DNA of 64,000 nt from Halomonas sp. MCCC 1A13316 (GTDB lineage Bacteria; Pseudomonadota; Gammaproteobacteria; Pseudomonadales; Halomonadaceae): contig NZ_CP053382.1 in assembly GCF_014931605.1 (NCBI RefSeq), positions 4,154,001-4,218,000 on the forward strand, given 5' to 3'. The translations under genes were made by a program, and so were the position numbers. This document shows positions 8,739-16,873 of this stretch, one piece after another. The first letter of the stretch is position 1. Each line of letters opens with the position of its first letter. Under the pieces are notes generated by a model, which made no database searches, had not been told where the DNA came from, and saw nothing but the letters and a program-made list of their open reading frames with translations.

Positions 8739-11087
8739 TCAGTTCAACAGACCACGCAGAGTGTCGCGAAGTTCCCGGCTGGCTCCCTCGCCCAGACTTT
8801 CTTCGAGCTTCTCGAGAGGGCGTTCGAGGCGCTCCTCCAGCTCATCGCCGGCACGCCGGGAGGCTTCGTCACGCAGCAGCTCGGCCAGCGACCCCTGAAA
8901 CGCCTCCCGATCGAAGCGACACCATTCACCGCTGTCGCCGGACAGCTCTCCGCTACAGCGCACCGGCAGCGGCAATCGCTCCAGGCGCTGATTGACCGGG
9001 CAGGCGGTATCGGCCCCGTCGACGAAGCGAGCCGCGGCACGCAGATCGAAGCGCTCGCTGCCCAGGTCCAGCTCGCCGGTGCCGCCCAGCTCGATACCGG
9101 GAATGAGGACCAGGATGTCTTCGCTGCGGGCAACGCCATCGTTGATGCGCAGGCTCGCCTCGGCGCGCTCGAAGCGCGTATCGGCACTCCAGTCGCGGCT
9201 CGTCTCGCGCCCCTCGATCGCAGCCGCCAACGAGCACAGCTCCTGTGACACATTGACGTCGAGTATGGCGCCCTCGTCGATCCGTCCCGCCAGACGTCCG
9301 TTGAGATTGCGCTTGAGCGTCGGCCAGCTGTTGTCACGCGTCTCGAGTTCGCCGCCGAGCGTGAGCCGACCACGCAGAGGCGCGGGGCTATCGTCCTCGC
9401 TCAGCGCCTGAAGCAGCGGCTCCAGGCGTACCCGTTCAAGGCTGGGGTTGAATTGCCAGCGAATCGGCTCGTGGGTCAGGTCGAGAGCTCCGCTGGCGCT
9501 CAGCTCGCCGTCATAGAAGACCGAACGGAAGCGCTCGAGGCGATGCCGGCCATCTCCGCCGGACAGGGCCAGCCCCACCTCGGTGAAGTCGAGCCCCGAC
9601 AGGTGCAGCTGCGCCAGGTCCAGCGCCCCATTCAAGTTCAGTTGCGCCAGCCACTCGGCGGGGACCAACTCGGCCGTGTCGTCGGCATGGGCCTTTGAGA
9701 TAAACAAAAAATCATTTCGCGCGGCATTCTGGTCGGCGGGCTCGGCAGGCGGCAGGTAGCTGTCCAGGTCGAGACTATCGCCCTGCAGCTCGAAGTCGAG
9801 CAGTTTGCCGTCGAAGCCGGCGTTCAGCTCGCCGGTGAAGGTACTGCCATCGAGCACCATGGTCAGGCCCGCCAGCTCGATATGCTCCAGATCGCCTTGC
9901 ACGGGGCTGGTCAAAGCCACGTCGGAGAGGGCCTGGGGATCCGCCATCTGGGGCATCTTGCCCAGGCGCGATAGCCATGGACGCAGCGAGAAGGGCGCGA
10001 TGCTGATCTGTCCGCTATAGGTGGGCGACTGTACGAGGTCGGCGAGGTTCAGATGCCCGCTCAGGCGCAGGTCATCAGGCCCGGTCAACTGCAGGTCGCG
10101 CAACTGTGCCGTATTCTCGGCCAGATCGGCATCCACTGCCATGGCCAGCACCAGCGGCAAGGGGCCCTCTCCCAAAGCCGGGTGCTGCAATCCGGCTTCG
10201 AGCCGCCCCTCCTGAAGCTGCAGCCGCTGCTGCGATAAGTCCAGAGTGAGCTGTTGTCCGCTCAGGTCGATCTGCTGCCTGCTCTCGATGCCCGCCAGCA
10301 GGCTTGCGGAACTGAGTTTCAGCCCCTCCAGAACGTAGCGGCTCTCGGCAAGGGCCAACCGCATTCTCCCCTCGAAAGAAACGTCGCTCGCCAAGGCCGG
10401 GCTACGCTCCAGCTCCCGCCAGTCGAGGGAGGAATACGATCTCAGCTTGAAGGAGGATTTGAACGGAAAGGCGCGCTGGGGGTTGACGTTGGTGCCGGAA
10501 AGGTTGAGTTCCTCGATCAACCACTCCGTTCTCGATGCCAGATCGCGGTATGTCGCCGCGCCATTGCGCACCTGGACGCTGGCGACGTTGAGCGCCACGG
10601 CCAGATTGCCGCTCTCTCGGTTGGGCCCGGCGCTGGCCGGTGCCAGCACCGACTCGGCGCCTTCGCGGCCCTCGTCGAGACGCTGCAACAGGGTTTCCCA
10701 GTTACCGCGCCCCTCCTCGTCGCGAGCCAGGCGCAGCTGCATTCCGTCTAGTGTCAGCCCTTCGATGGCGATCTCACCGCGCAGCAACGGTGCAAAGGCA
10801 AGGCTGACCTCGGCATGGGCGAGGGCAAGGAAGGGCTGGTCTTCGGCACTTTGCTCAGGAAGGCGGCCTTCGGCTTGCTCCACGCTCACCCCCAGACGCG
10901 GGTAGAACGACCAGGAGAGCGGGCCGTCCAGGGTCAGCTCCAGCCCGCTCTGCTCGCGCACCACCTCGACCAGGCGCGGCTTGAAGTCCTCGGGGTCGAG
11001 AAAGGTCGTGACGTAGACCACGGCCGCCGCCACCACCACACCGAGTACCCCGATGGCAGCCAGCAGCATCTGCAACAGTCGTTTCAT
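8739..11087 (-). CDS. AsmA family protein
   Basis: A 782-residue AsmA-family protein. It has one N-terminal membrane segment (about residues 7-29) followed by the family's DFKPRLVEVVREQSGLELTL start, then a long beta-rich repeat-like periplasmic part and the C-terminal AsmA region (about 580-720: VRLEPLLQAL, LNGRLAGRIDEGAI, GTGELDLGSERFDLR). AsmA-like proteins are now regarded as inner-membrane-anchored bridge proteins for phospholipid transport to the outer membrane; the role here is inferred from family only. Its ATG overlaps the panZ stop by ATGA. It ends in a predicted amphipathic, charged tail and a strong terminator. Confidence 0.85.
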   Translation of the reverse strand: MKRLLQMLLAAIGVLGVVVAAAVVYVTTFLDPEDFKPRLVEVVREQSGLELTLDGPLSWSFYPRLGVSVEQAEGRLPEQSAEDQPFLALAHAEVSLAFAPLLRGEIAIEGLTLDGMQLRLARDEEGRGNWETLLQRLDEGREGAESVLAPASAGPNRESGNLAVALNVASVQVRNGAATYRDLASRTEWLIEELNLSGTNVNPQRAFPFKSSFKLRSYSSLDWRELERSPALASDVSFEGRMRLALAESRYVLEGLKLSSASLLAGIESRQQIDLSGQQLTLDLSQQRLQLQEGRLEAGLQHPALGEGPLPLVLAMAVDADLAENTAQLRDLQLTGPDDLRLSGHLNLADLVQSPTYSGQISIAPFSLRPWLSRLGKMPQMADPQALSDVALTSPVQGDLEHIELAGLTMVLDGSTFTGELNAGFDGKLLDFELQGDSLDLDSYLPPAEPADQNAARNDFLFISKAHADDTAELVPAEWLAQLNLNGALDLAQLHLSGLDFTEVGLALSGGDGRHRLERFRSVFYDGELSASGALDLTHEPIRWQFNPSLERVRLEPLLQALSEDDSPAPLRGRLTLGGELETRDNSWPTLKRNLNGRLAGRIDEGAILDVNVSQELCSLAAAIEGRETSRDWSADTRFERAEASLRINDGVARSEDILVLIPGIELGGTGELDLGSERFDLRAAARFVDGADTACPVNQRLERLPLPVRCSGELSGDSGEWCRFDREAFQGSLAELLRDEASRRAGDELEERLERPLEKLEESLGEGASRELRDTLRGLLN

Positions 11088-11539
11088 GTGTTACCGCCTC
11101 CTTGCAGCGGTGGAGCCAATACGAAATAGTCACCAGTGATATCCAGGCGATACCCCAGGCGCGTCAGCAGAACCTGGTCGGCGACCGGAAGCTGCGAGGA
11201 GAGGGTGCGGAGTTCCTTACCCGTGGTGCGTGCCGCATCGCTGACCAGTGCCAGCAGCCGCGAACCGACGCCGCGCCGCCGGGTGGTCTTGCGCACACAC
11301 AGCTCCGAGAGCCACCAGGCCTGATCGTCGATTCTTACTGCCACCGCCCCTAGCAGGCGATCGTTGAAGCGCGCGCAGCCAAAGAGGTGCCCGGCCTCGA
11401 GGTGTTCGCGAAGAAAGGAATCCACTGGCACTGGCAGGCGCTCGGCCGGTGCATCGGCATAGATCCGCTGCAGATCGTGTCGCACCTGAGGGTCGGACGC
11501 CCATACGGTCTTGTCTACGAGATGAAGCGTTACCGGCAT
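11084..11539 (-). CDS. panZ: PanZ/PanM-like acetyl-CoA sensor, GNAT fold
   Basis: A 151-residue GNAT-fold protein most like PanZ (PanM) of E. coli, which binds acetyl-CoA and PanD and promotes PanD self-cleavage while also allowing feedback inhibition. Shared features are an early DLQRIYAD segment, CARFNDRLLGAVAVRI, and the acyl-CoA loop LCVRKTTRRRGVGSRLLALV (the E. coli counterpart is REVTRRRGVG). The ATG at 11539 follows GGGAGA. It is co-transcribed with asmA (ATGA overlap), not with panBCD, which lie 39 kb away. A simple acetyltransferase is the alternative reading. Confidence 0.75.
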   Translation of the reverse strand: MPVTLHLVDKTVWASDPQVRHDLQRIYADAPAERLPVPVDSFLREHLEAGHLFGCARFNDRLLGAVAVRIDDQAWWLSELCVRKTTRRRGVGSRLLALVSDAARTTGKELRTLSSQLPVADQVLLTRLGYRLDITGDYFVLAPPLQGGGNT

Positions 11540-11614
11540 GGCGGTCTCCCTGGGCTGCAGCATGGCGCCGCCGCTGTGATGGGCGCATTGTAGCGGATGG
11601 GGGTGACGATTCTC

Positions 11615-11620
11615 TATAAT
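11615..11620 (+). promoter_or_regulatory. hisB: Probable -10 element for hisB
   Basis: A perfect TATAAT hexamer lies 107 bases upstream of the hisB start. No good -35 hexamer is found at 16-18 bases (AGCGGA occupies the place), so the promoter may need an activator or be weak. Confidence 0.45.
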
Positions 11621-11727
11621 GGTCGACCCACATGACGGCAAGCGCAGCGACTTGCCCGCCCGGAGCCGCCTGCGGCCGTGCCGGGCCCACACCATGCGAC
11701 GCGCACCAGCGCCAGAGAGAGTCCGAC

Positions 11728-12321
11728 ATGTCCGAGCGAATCGCCACGGTAACCCGTGATACCAAGGAGACCCAGATCACGGTCACCGTGAACCTCGACG
11801 GCGAGGGGCGGCTGAACTGCGAGACCGGCGTTCCCTTCCTCGATCACATGCTGGATCAGGTGGCGCGCCACGGCCTGATCGATCTGGACATCAAGGCAGT
11901 GGGCGACCTGCACATCGACGATCATCATACCGTCGAGGACCTCGGTATCACCCTCGGCCAGGCCTTCGAGCAAGCCATCGGCGACAAACGTGGCATCCAT
12001 CGCTACGGTCACGCCTACGTGCCGCTCGACGAGGCGCTGTCACGGGTCGTCATCGACTTCTCCGGTCGCCCGGGGTTGTTCATGAACGTCGAGTTCACCC
12101 GTGCCACCATCGGCCGCCTCGATACCCAGCTGTTCTGGGAATTTTTCCAGGGCTTCGTCAATCATGCCCGTGTCACACTGCATATCGACAACCTGAAGGG
12201 CTTCAATGCCCATCATCAGGCGGAAACCATCTTCAAGGCCTTCGGCCGCGCACTGCGCATGGCCGTGGAGCCCGATCCGCGCATGGCCGGTCAGATGCCG
12301 TCCACCAAGGGCTGCCTGTAA
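11728..12321 (+). CDS. hisB: Imidazoleglycerol-phosphate dehydratase
   Basis: Histidine biosynthesis: dehydrates imidazole-glycerol phosphate to imidazole-acetol phosphate in the cytoplasm. At 197 residues it is the monofunctional type, without the phosphatase domain fused in E. coli. The manganese-binding motifs [16 protein letters not shown] (about 31-46), [11 protein letters not shown] (about 71-81) and [18 protein letters not shown] (about 163-180) are all present, and it ends ...MPSTKGCL as usual. The ATG at 11728 is favoured by family length. It opens the hisB-hisH-hisA-hisF cluster. Confidence 0.96.
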   Translation: MSERIATVTRDTKETQITVTVNLDGEGRLNCETGVPFLDHMLDQVARHGLIDLDIKAVGDLHIDDHHTVEDLGITLGQAFEQAIGDKRGIHRYGHAYVPLDEALSRVVIDFSGRPGLFMNVEFTRATIGRLDTQLFWEFFQGFVNHARVTLHIDNLKGFNAHHQAETIFKAFGRALRMAVEPDPRMAGQMPSTKGCL

Positions 12322-12351
12322 CGCCTTCGACCGAACCTGAGAGGAGCCGCC

Positions 12352-12993
12352 ATGACCATTGCCGTCATCGACTACGGAATGGGCAATCTGCACTCGGTTG
12401 CCAAGGCGCTGGAGCATGTGACCCATGAACACGTGGTCATCACTCGCGACCCGCGCCGCATCCAGGGCGCTACCCGCCTGGTCCTGCCCGGCCAGGGGGC
12501 GATCCGCGACTGCATGGGCGAACTCGAGAAGACCGAGCTGCGAGGGCTGGTACAGGAGCTGCTGGCCAGGCAGAGCAAGCCGCTGCTGGGCATCTGTGTC
12601 GGCCAGCAGATGCTGCTCGACCACAGCGAGGAGAGCGGCGGCATTCCCTGCCTGGGCTTTCTCGCCGGCGAAGTGAAGCGCTTTCCCACCGATATGGTCG
12701 ACGACTACGAACAGCGCCTCAAGGTGCCCCACATGGGCTGGAACCTGGTCCACCAGCACCATGAGCACCCGCTCTGGAAGGGCATCGATCAGGATGAGCA
12801 CTTCTACTTCGTGCACAGCTACTACGTGGCGGCGGAAGACGACGCCTGCGTATTCGGCACTACCCGCTATGGGCACATCGATGCCCACGTGGCCGTGGGC
12901 CGCGATGCCACCTTCGCCGTGCAGTTCCACCCGGAGAAGAGCTCCCGAGCCGGACTCAAGCTGCTGGAAAACTTCGTTACCTGGGTACCCTGA
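12352..12993 (+). CDS. hisH: Imidazole glycerol phosphate synthase, glutaminase subunit
   Basis: Class I glutamine amidotransferase subunit that supplies ammonia to HisF. The 213-residue protein has the IDYGMGNLHSV start, the oxyanion strand VLPGQGAIRDCM, the nucleophile Cys82 in LLGICVGQQML, and the His-Glu pair in VQFHPEKSS near residues 193-198. It lies 30 bases after hisB with a GAGAGGAG ribosome site. A 93-base gap follows before hisA, larger than elsewhere in the cluster, in which I see no clear promoter or hairpin. Confidence 0.96.
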   Translation: MTIAVIDYGMGNLHSVAKALEHVTHEHVVITRDPRRIQGATRLVLPGQGAIRDCMGELEKTELRGLVQELLARQSKPLLGICVGQQMLLDHSEESGGIPCLGFLAGEVKRFPTDMVDDYEQRLKVPHMGWNLVHQHHEHPLWKGIDQDEHFYFVHSYYVAAEDDACVFGTTRYGHIDAHVAVGRDATFAVQFHPEKSSRAGLKLLENFVTWVP

Positions 12994-13086
12994 CGCTGCA
13001 CCAGGCCATGCCGGCGCATCGATCGTGCGTTGCTGGCCAGGCCGCCCGACAACACGGTGCCCCGTGCGCACCAGAGAGGACACGAC

Positions 13087-13845
13087 ATGCTGGTAATTCC
13101 CGCCATCGATCTCAAGGACGGTCAATGCGTCCGCCTCAAGCAGGGGCGAATGGACGATGCCACCACCTACGGTGACGATCCGGTGGCCATGGCCGCCCGC
13201 TGGGTCGAGGCCGGCGCGCGCCGGCTGCACCTGGTCGACCTCAACGGCGCCTTCGAAGGCAAGCCGATCAATGGCGAGGCGGTGACCGCCATCGCCCGTC
13301 GCTGGCCTACGCTGCCCATCCAGATCGGCGGGGGTATCCGCAGCGCCGAGACCATCGAGCACTATCTCGCTGCTGGCGTCTCCTACGTGATCATCGGCAC
13401 CAAGGCGGTCAAGGAGCCGGATTTCGTCGGCGAGATGTGCCGCGCCTTTCCCGGCCACGTGATCGTCGGCCTCGATGCCCGTGACGGCTTCGTCGCCACC
13501 GACGGCTGGGCCGAGGTCTCCCAGGTAAAGGCGGTGGACCTGGCCAAGCGCTTCGCCGATGACGGCGTCTCCAGCATCGTCTACACCGACATCGCCCGCG
13601 ACGGCATGATGAATGGCGTCAACGTCGAAGCCACGGCAGCTCTTGCCCGCCAGGGTGGCCTGCCGGTGATCGCCTCGGGCGGGGTGACCAATCTAGATGA
13701 TCTGCGCGCGCTGGTGGCAGCGGGCGAGCCGGGTATCCTCGGTGCCATCACCGGCCGCGCCATCTACGAAGGCAGCCTCGACGTGGCCGAAGGCCAGAAG
13801 CTGTGCGACCAACTGACTGCAGGGCTCGATCGAGCCGGGAGCTGA
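13087..13845 (+). CDS. hisA: Phosphoribosylformimino-5-aminoimidazole carboxamide ribotide isomerase
   Basis: Isomerises ProFAR to PRFAR in histidine synthesis. The 252-residue (beta/alpha)8 barrel has the catalytic Asp8 in [17 protein letters not shown], the phosphate loops QIGGGIRS and ASGGVT, and the second catalytic Asp near 130 in [14 protein letters not shown]. The start at 13087 is set by the AGAGAGGACACGAC ribosome region and by family N-termini; an upstream in-frame ATG at 13030 is rejected. hisF starts 3 bases after its stop. Confidence 0.96.
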   Translation: MLVIPAIDLKDGQCVRLKQGRMDDATTYGDDPVAMAARWVEAGARRLHLVDLNGAFEGKPINGEAVTAIARRWPTLPIQIGGGIRSAETIEHYLAAGVSYVIIGTKAVKEPDFVGEMCRAFPGHVIVGLDARDGFVATDGWAEVSQVKAVDLAKRFADDGVSSIVYTDIARDGMMNGVNVEATAALARQGGLPVIASGGVTNLDDLRALVAAGEPGILGAITGRAIYEGSLDVAEGQKLCDQLTAGLDRAGS

Positions 13846-13848
13846 ATC

Positions 13849-14622
13849 ATGGGACTGGCCAAGCGCATCATCCCCTGTCTCGACGTCGACGCCGGCCGGG
13901 TGGTCAAGGGCGTCAATTTCATCGGCATCCGAGACGCCGGCGACCCGGTGGAGATCGCCCAGCGCTACAACCTGCAGGGCGCCGACGAGATCACCTTTCT
14001 CGATATCACCGCCAGCCATGAGGACCGCGAAACCACGGTAGAGATGGTCGAGCGTATCGCCGGCGAGGTGTTCATTCCGCTGACCGTGGGTGGCGGCATA
14101 CGCACCTGCGACGATATCCGCACCATGCTCAACGCCGGTGCCGACAAGGTCTCGATCAACACCGCGGCGGTCACCAATCCCGACTTCGTGCGCGAAGCCG
14201 CCGAGCGCTTCGGTAGCCAGTGCATCGTCGTTGCCATCGATGCCAAGCGTGTCTCGGCCGAAGGAGAGACGCCTCGCTGGGAGATCTTCACCCACGGCGG
14301 GCGACGCCCCACCGGACTGGATGCCGTCGAGTGGGCAAAGAAGATGGTGGAGTACGGCGCCGGCGAGCTGCTCTTGACCAGCATGGATCGCGACGGCACC
14401 AAGGCCGGTTTCGATCTCGGCGTGACCCGTGCGATCAGCGACGCCGTGACGGTGCCGGTGATCGCCTCCGGTGGCGTCGGCAATCTCGACCATCTCGTGG
14501 ACGGCGTAATAGAGGGTGGCGCCGATGCGGTACTCGCCGCCAGCATCTTCCACTTCGGCGAGTACACCATTCCCGAGGCCAAGCGCTACATGGCCGAGCA
14601 TGGCATCGAGATGCGCCTGTAG
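13849..14622 (+). CDS. hisF: Imidazole glycerol phosphate synthase, cyclase subunit
   Basis: Cyclase subunit that, with ammonia from HisH, turns PRFAR into imidazole-glycerol phosphate and AICAR. At 257 residues it has catalytic Asp11 in [15 protein letters not shown], the [11 protein letters not shown] phosphate loop, the second Asp near 131 in VVAIDAKRV, and the C-terminal [11 protein letters not shown] and [12 protein letters not shown] segments. It is the last his gene here; hisC is 7.5 kb downstream and hisG, hisD, hisI and hisE are not in the window. Confidence 0.97.
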   Translation: MGLAKRIIPCLDVDAGRVVKGVNFIGIRDAGDPVEIAQRYNLQGADEITFLDITASHEDRETTVEMVERIAGEVFIPLTVGGGIRTCDDIRTMLNAGADKVSINTAAVTNPDFVREAAERFGSQCIVVAIDAKRVSAEGETPRWEIFTHGGRRPTGLDAVEWAKKMVEYGAGELLLTSMDRDGTKAGFDLGVTRAISDAVTVPVIASGGVGNLDHLVDGVIEGGADAVLAASIFHFGEYTIPEAKRYMAEHGIEMRL

Positions 14623-14667
14623 CAGGGGCCAAAGAGAGTGACATTGCGGATTTCTTGTAAAGGCGCC

Positions 14668-15168
14668 ATGCGCCGGAGCTTTATCGCTCTCGCTGCATTC
14701 ATGCTGGCTCCCCCAGCGCTGCGGGCCGGACAGAACCCGATCTGGCCACCACTGTTTGAAGTCGATCATGTGCTGCTGCAGACCAGTCTCTACACGCGCC
14801 ACTTCGAGCCCGAGCCCGATCACAATGACCAGCAGGACCTGATCGGACTCGAGCTGCACAACCCGCAGCGCTGGCTGATCGGTGGCGCCCGCTTCCTCAA
14901 CTCCTTCGATCAGGAAGCCGTCTACCTATATGCCGGCCGTGAGTTTCCCTTGTGGGAGCCGCGCGACAACCTCACCGTGCGCGCCAAGCTGACGGCCGGC
15001 CTGCTGCACGGTTACCGTGGCGAACATCAGGACAATATCCCCTTCAACCGCTATGGCACGGCACCGGCCGCTCTACCCAGCCTGGGCCTGCAATGGGGGC
15101 GCTTCGAGACCGACCTGATTGCCTTCGGCGCCGCCGGCGCCATGATCATCGGCGGCATCCGCTTCTAG
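14668..15168 (+). CDS. Small exported protein, probably outer-membrane beta-barrel
   Basis: A 166-residue protein I cannot name with certainty. It has a signal peptide (MRRSFIALAAFMLAPPALRAG), alternating hydrophobic strands with many aromatic residues, and ends in GGIRF, a terminal phenylalanine as in many outer-membrane proteins. Proteins of this sort are often annotated in databases as sn-glycerol-3-phosphate transporter, which I regard as unsupported. The ATG at 14668 starts the signal peptide; a GTG at 14638 would add 10 residues. It lies 45 bases after hisF and may be co-transcribed with it. Confidence 0.6.
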   Translation: MRRSFIALAAFMLAPPALRAGQNPIWPPLFEVDHVLLQTSLYTRHFEPEPDHNDQQDLIGLELHNPQRWLIGGARFLNSFDQEAVYLYAGREFPLWEPRDNLTVRAKLTAGLLHGYRGEHQDNIPFNRYGTAPAALPSLGLQWGRFETDLIAFGAAGAMIIGGIRF

Positions 15169-15186
15169 GCGGCGGTCGTCTAGCGC

Positions 15187-15777
15187 CTACCCCGCCTCGA
15201 GCCCGAGATTGCTCACCCCATCGTTACGCCCTAGCCGCCGCAGCGCCTTGAGTGCATCACGGTCGAGGGGCTTTTCTGCCGCTTCCAGCACCGCATCCTG
15301 AAAGTCGTTCTCGTCCGCCATGAGCGGATGCTCGCGCACCAGCTTAGAAAGCTTGCTGGCATCCTCCTCGCTCTCGGTCATTTCAATGAAGGCACGCACG
15401 CCACTCTTGGAGATGCGACTGACCTCGAGCACGGCATCGGGAGCTTCGCCGCGCAGCGTATCGAGCAGCGAAGCCAAGGCGACCACCACTTCCAGGGCGC
15501 GGCGGGCACCGAAGCTGTCATCATCGGCCGGCGGCTCGAGCTCAGCGAGCTTCTCGGCCTGCCGCTCGAAATCGATACGCGCCTCGCGTACGCTGAGCTG
15601 CTCCCATACCAGATCGAGAATTGCTCTCACCCCGGCCGGGTTTCCCGTTCCTGTCATCTGTGCATAGAGCGCATAGTTGGTTAATAACCGTTCGCACAAC
15701 GCCGCCATGAAGGCCTGTCGTTGGTGCGCCGCAAGCGCCTGGAGCCGCTGGTGGAAGCCCCCTGTTGGCTGGCTCAT
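15187..15777 (-). CDS. yjaG: YjaG family protein (DUF416)
   Basis: A 196-residue cytoplasmic protein of the DUF416/YjaG family; its function is unknown. It is colinear with E. coli YjaG: early HQRQAFMAALCERLLTNYAL, then MTGTGNPAGVRAILDLVWEQL, an acidic middle with the alanine-rich RALEVVVALASLL, and the end LGRNDGVSNLGLEAG. The ATG at 15777 follows a CTAGGAGTA ribosome site; a longer in-frame reading to 15870 overlaps the next gene and is rejected. It converges with the exported protein upstream and lies 52 bases below the ATL gene in the same direction. Confidence 0.85.
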   Translation of the reverse strand: MSQPTGGFHQRLQALAAHQRQAFMAALCERLLTNYALYAQMTGTGNPAGVRAILDLVWEQLSVREARIDFERQAEKLAELEPPADDDSFGARRALEVVVALASLLDTLRGEAPDAVLEVSRISKSGVRAFIEMTESEEDASKLSKLVREHPLMADENDFQDAVLEAAEKPLDRDALKALRRLGRNDGVSNLGLEAG

Positions 15778-15829
15778 GGATACTCCTAGTGAAATGACGG
15801 TCAGATGAAGTTCATGGGAAGTCGTAGGC

Positions 15830-16123
15830 TCATGGCCATAGCGCTTCCGGCGCCACTCGTTCTCGCGCATCGAAGAACACCCCCTCGGCTATCAGCCGCT
15901 GGCGCTGTTCCATGCTGCCGGGATGGTCGGCCACCCGGCGCGACGCAGTGATGACACGAAACCATGGCAGGCCATGGTCGTCGGGAAGCTCGCGCAGCGC
16001 CCGAGCGACCAGCCGCGGCGTACCTCCCTCGGTCATGGCGGCGATACGGCCATAGGTGGTTACCCGCCCCGGCGGTATCGCGGCCAGGATGGTCAGGATC
16101 TGTTCTCGCAATACCGGTTTCAT
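15830..16123 (-). CDS. Alkyltransferase-like (ATL) DNA-binding protein, MGMT family
   Basis: A 97-residue single-domain relative of O6-alkylguanine-DNA alkyltransferase. In active MGMT the motif is PCHRV; here it reads LPWFRVI with Trp54 in the place of the alkyl-accepting Cys, so transfer is not possible. ATL proteins (YbaZ in E. coli, Atl1 in yeast) bind O6-alkylguanine, flip the base and hand the lesion to nucleotide excision repair. The helix-turn-helix recognition part IPPGRVTTYGRIAAM and the arginine finger region RLVARALRELP are present. It is divergent from the amidotransferase-like gene with a 48-base gap. Confidence 0.85.
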   Translation of the reverse strand: MKPVLREQILTILAAIPPGRVTTYGRIAAMTEGGTPRLVARALRELPDDHGLPWFRVITASRRVADHPGSMEQRQRLIAEGVFFDARERVAPEALWP

Positions 16124-16171
16124 GTACGCTGCCGCTCCCCCTTCCGTATCACCCTGAATGGCGAGGTTGCC

Positions 16172-16867
16172 ATGCATTTTCACCTTCTTCAGCACAGCCC
16201 GCATCACGGCCCGGGGCGGATCGCCGACTGGCTGACCAGCATGGGACACAGCCATACCGTCTTTCATCTCCATGCGGGTGAAGCGCCCCCCAGCCTGGCC
16301 GACGGCGATGCGTTGATTCTGCTCGATGGCCCCATGGGCACATTCGACGACGAACGCTACCCCTGGCTCAAGCGCGAGCGCAAGCTGATTGCCAAAGCAC
16401 TGGACGGCAACAAGCCGCTGCTCGGCATCGGCATGGGCGCCCGCATGATTGCCGCCGAGCTTGGCGCCACGGTGGGCCGCGGCACTTTTGCCGAGGTCGG
16501 CTGGCACGAGGTGACCCTGGCTGCCGAGAGCCCCTTCGACCTGCCGGAACGCTTCGCTGCCTTCATGTGGCATCGCGATGTCTTCGCCCTGCCCGACGAC
16601 GCCCTGCCGCTGGGCGGCAGCGTTGGCAGTCCGGTACAAGGCTTCGCCTGGGATGCCGGACGGGCATTGGGGTTGTTGTGTCATCTCGAGGTCACGCGTG
16701 CCAGCGTGGACGAACTGCTGGCCAACAGCGAGAGGCCGGAAGGCAGCGAGACCAGCCCTCATGCCCAGCCCGCCGAGAGCATCCTGGCCGATGCCAGGCG
16801 CTTCGACCACTTGGCGCCGCTGCTCGACCGCCTGCTCAGCCAGTGGATCCGCAGCGCTCCGGCATAA
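16172..16867 (+). CDS. Class I glutamine amidotransferase-like protein lacking the Cys nucleophile
   Basis: A 231-residue stand-alone GATase1-fold protein of the GMP-synthase-like group. Its fold motifs are in order: ILLDGPMGTFDDERYPWL (about 51-68), the nucleophile elbow LLGIGMGARMIAAELGA (about 83-99), the AFMWHRDVFALP segment (about 130-141), and a HLEV pair near residue 171. In active relatives the elbow reads GICLG; here codon 87 is GGC (Gly), not TGC (Cys), so glutaminase activity should be lost. The reading frame is otherwise intact. Start ATG at 16172 is chosen because upstream in-frame sequence is antisense to the ATL gene. Confidence 0.75.
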   Translation: MHFHLLQHSPHHGPGRIADWLTSMGHSHTVFHLHAGEAPPSLADGDALILLDGPMGTFDDERYPWLKRERKLIAKALDGNKPLLGIGMGARMIAAELGATVGRGTFAEVGWHEVTLAAESPFDLPERFAAFMWHRDVFALPDDALPLGGSVGSPVQGFAWDAGRALGLLCHLEVTRASVDELLANSERPEGSETSPHAQPAESILADARRFDHLAPLLDRLLSQWIRSAPA

Positions 16868-16873
16868 GAAGCT

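Noticed and set aside
12040..13458. 472-codon open frame antisense to hisB, hisH and hisA
   Set aside because: Lies wholly opposite three well-supported his genes; no ribosome site, no recognisable motif.
15923..16171. N-terminal extension of the amidotransferase-like frame
   Set aside because: Antisense to the ATL gene; domain similarity starts at MHFHLLQHSP (16172).
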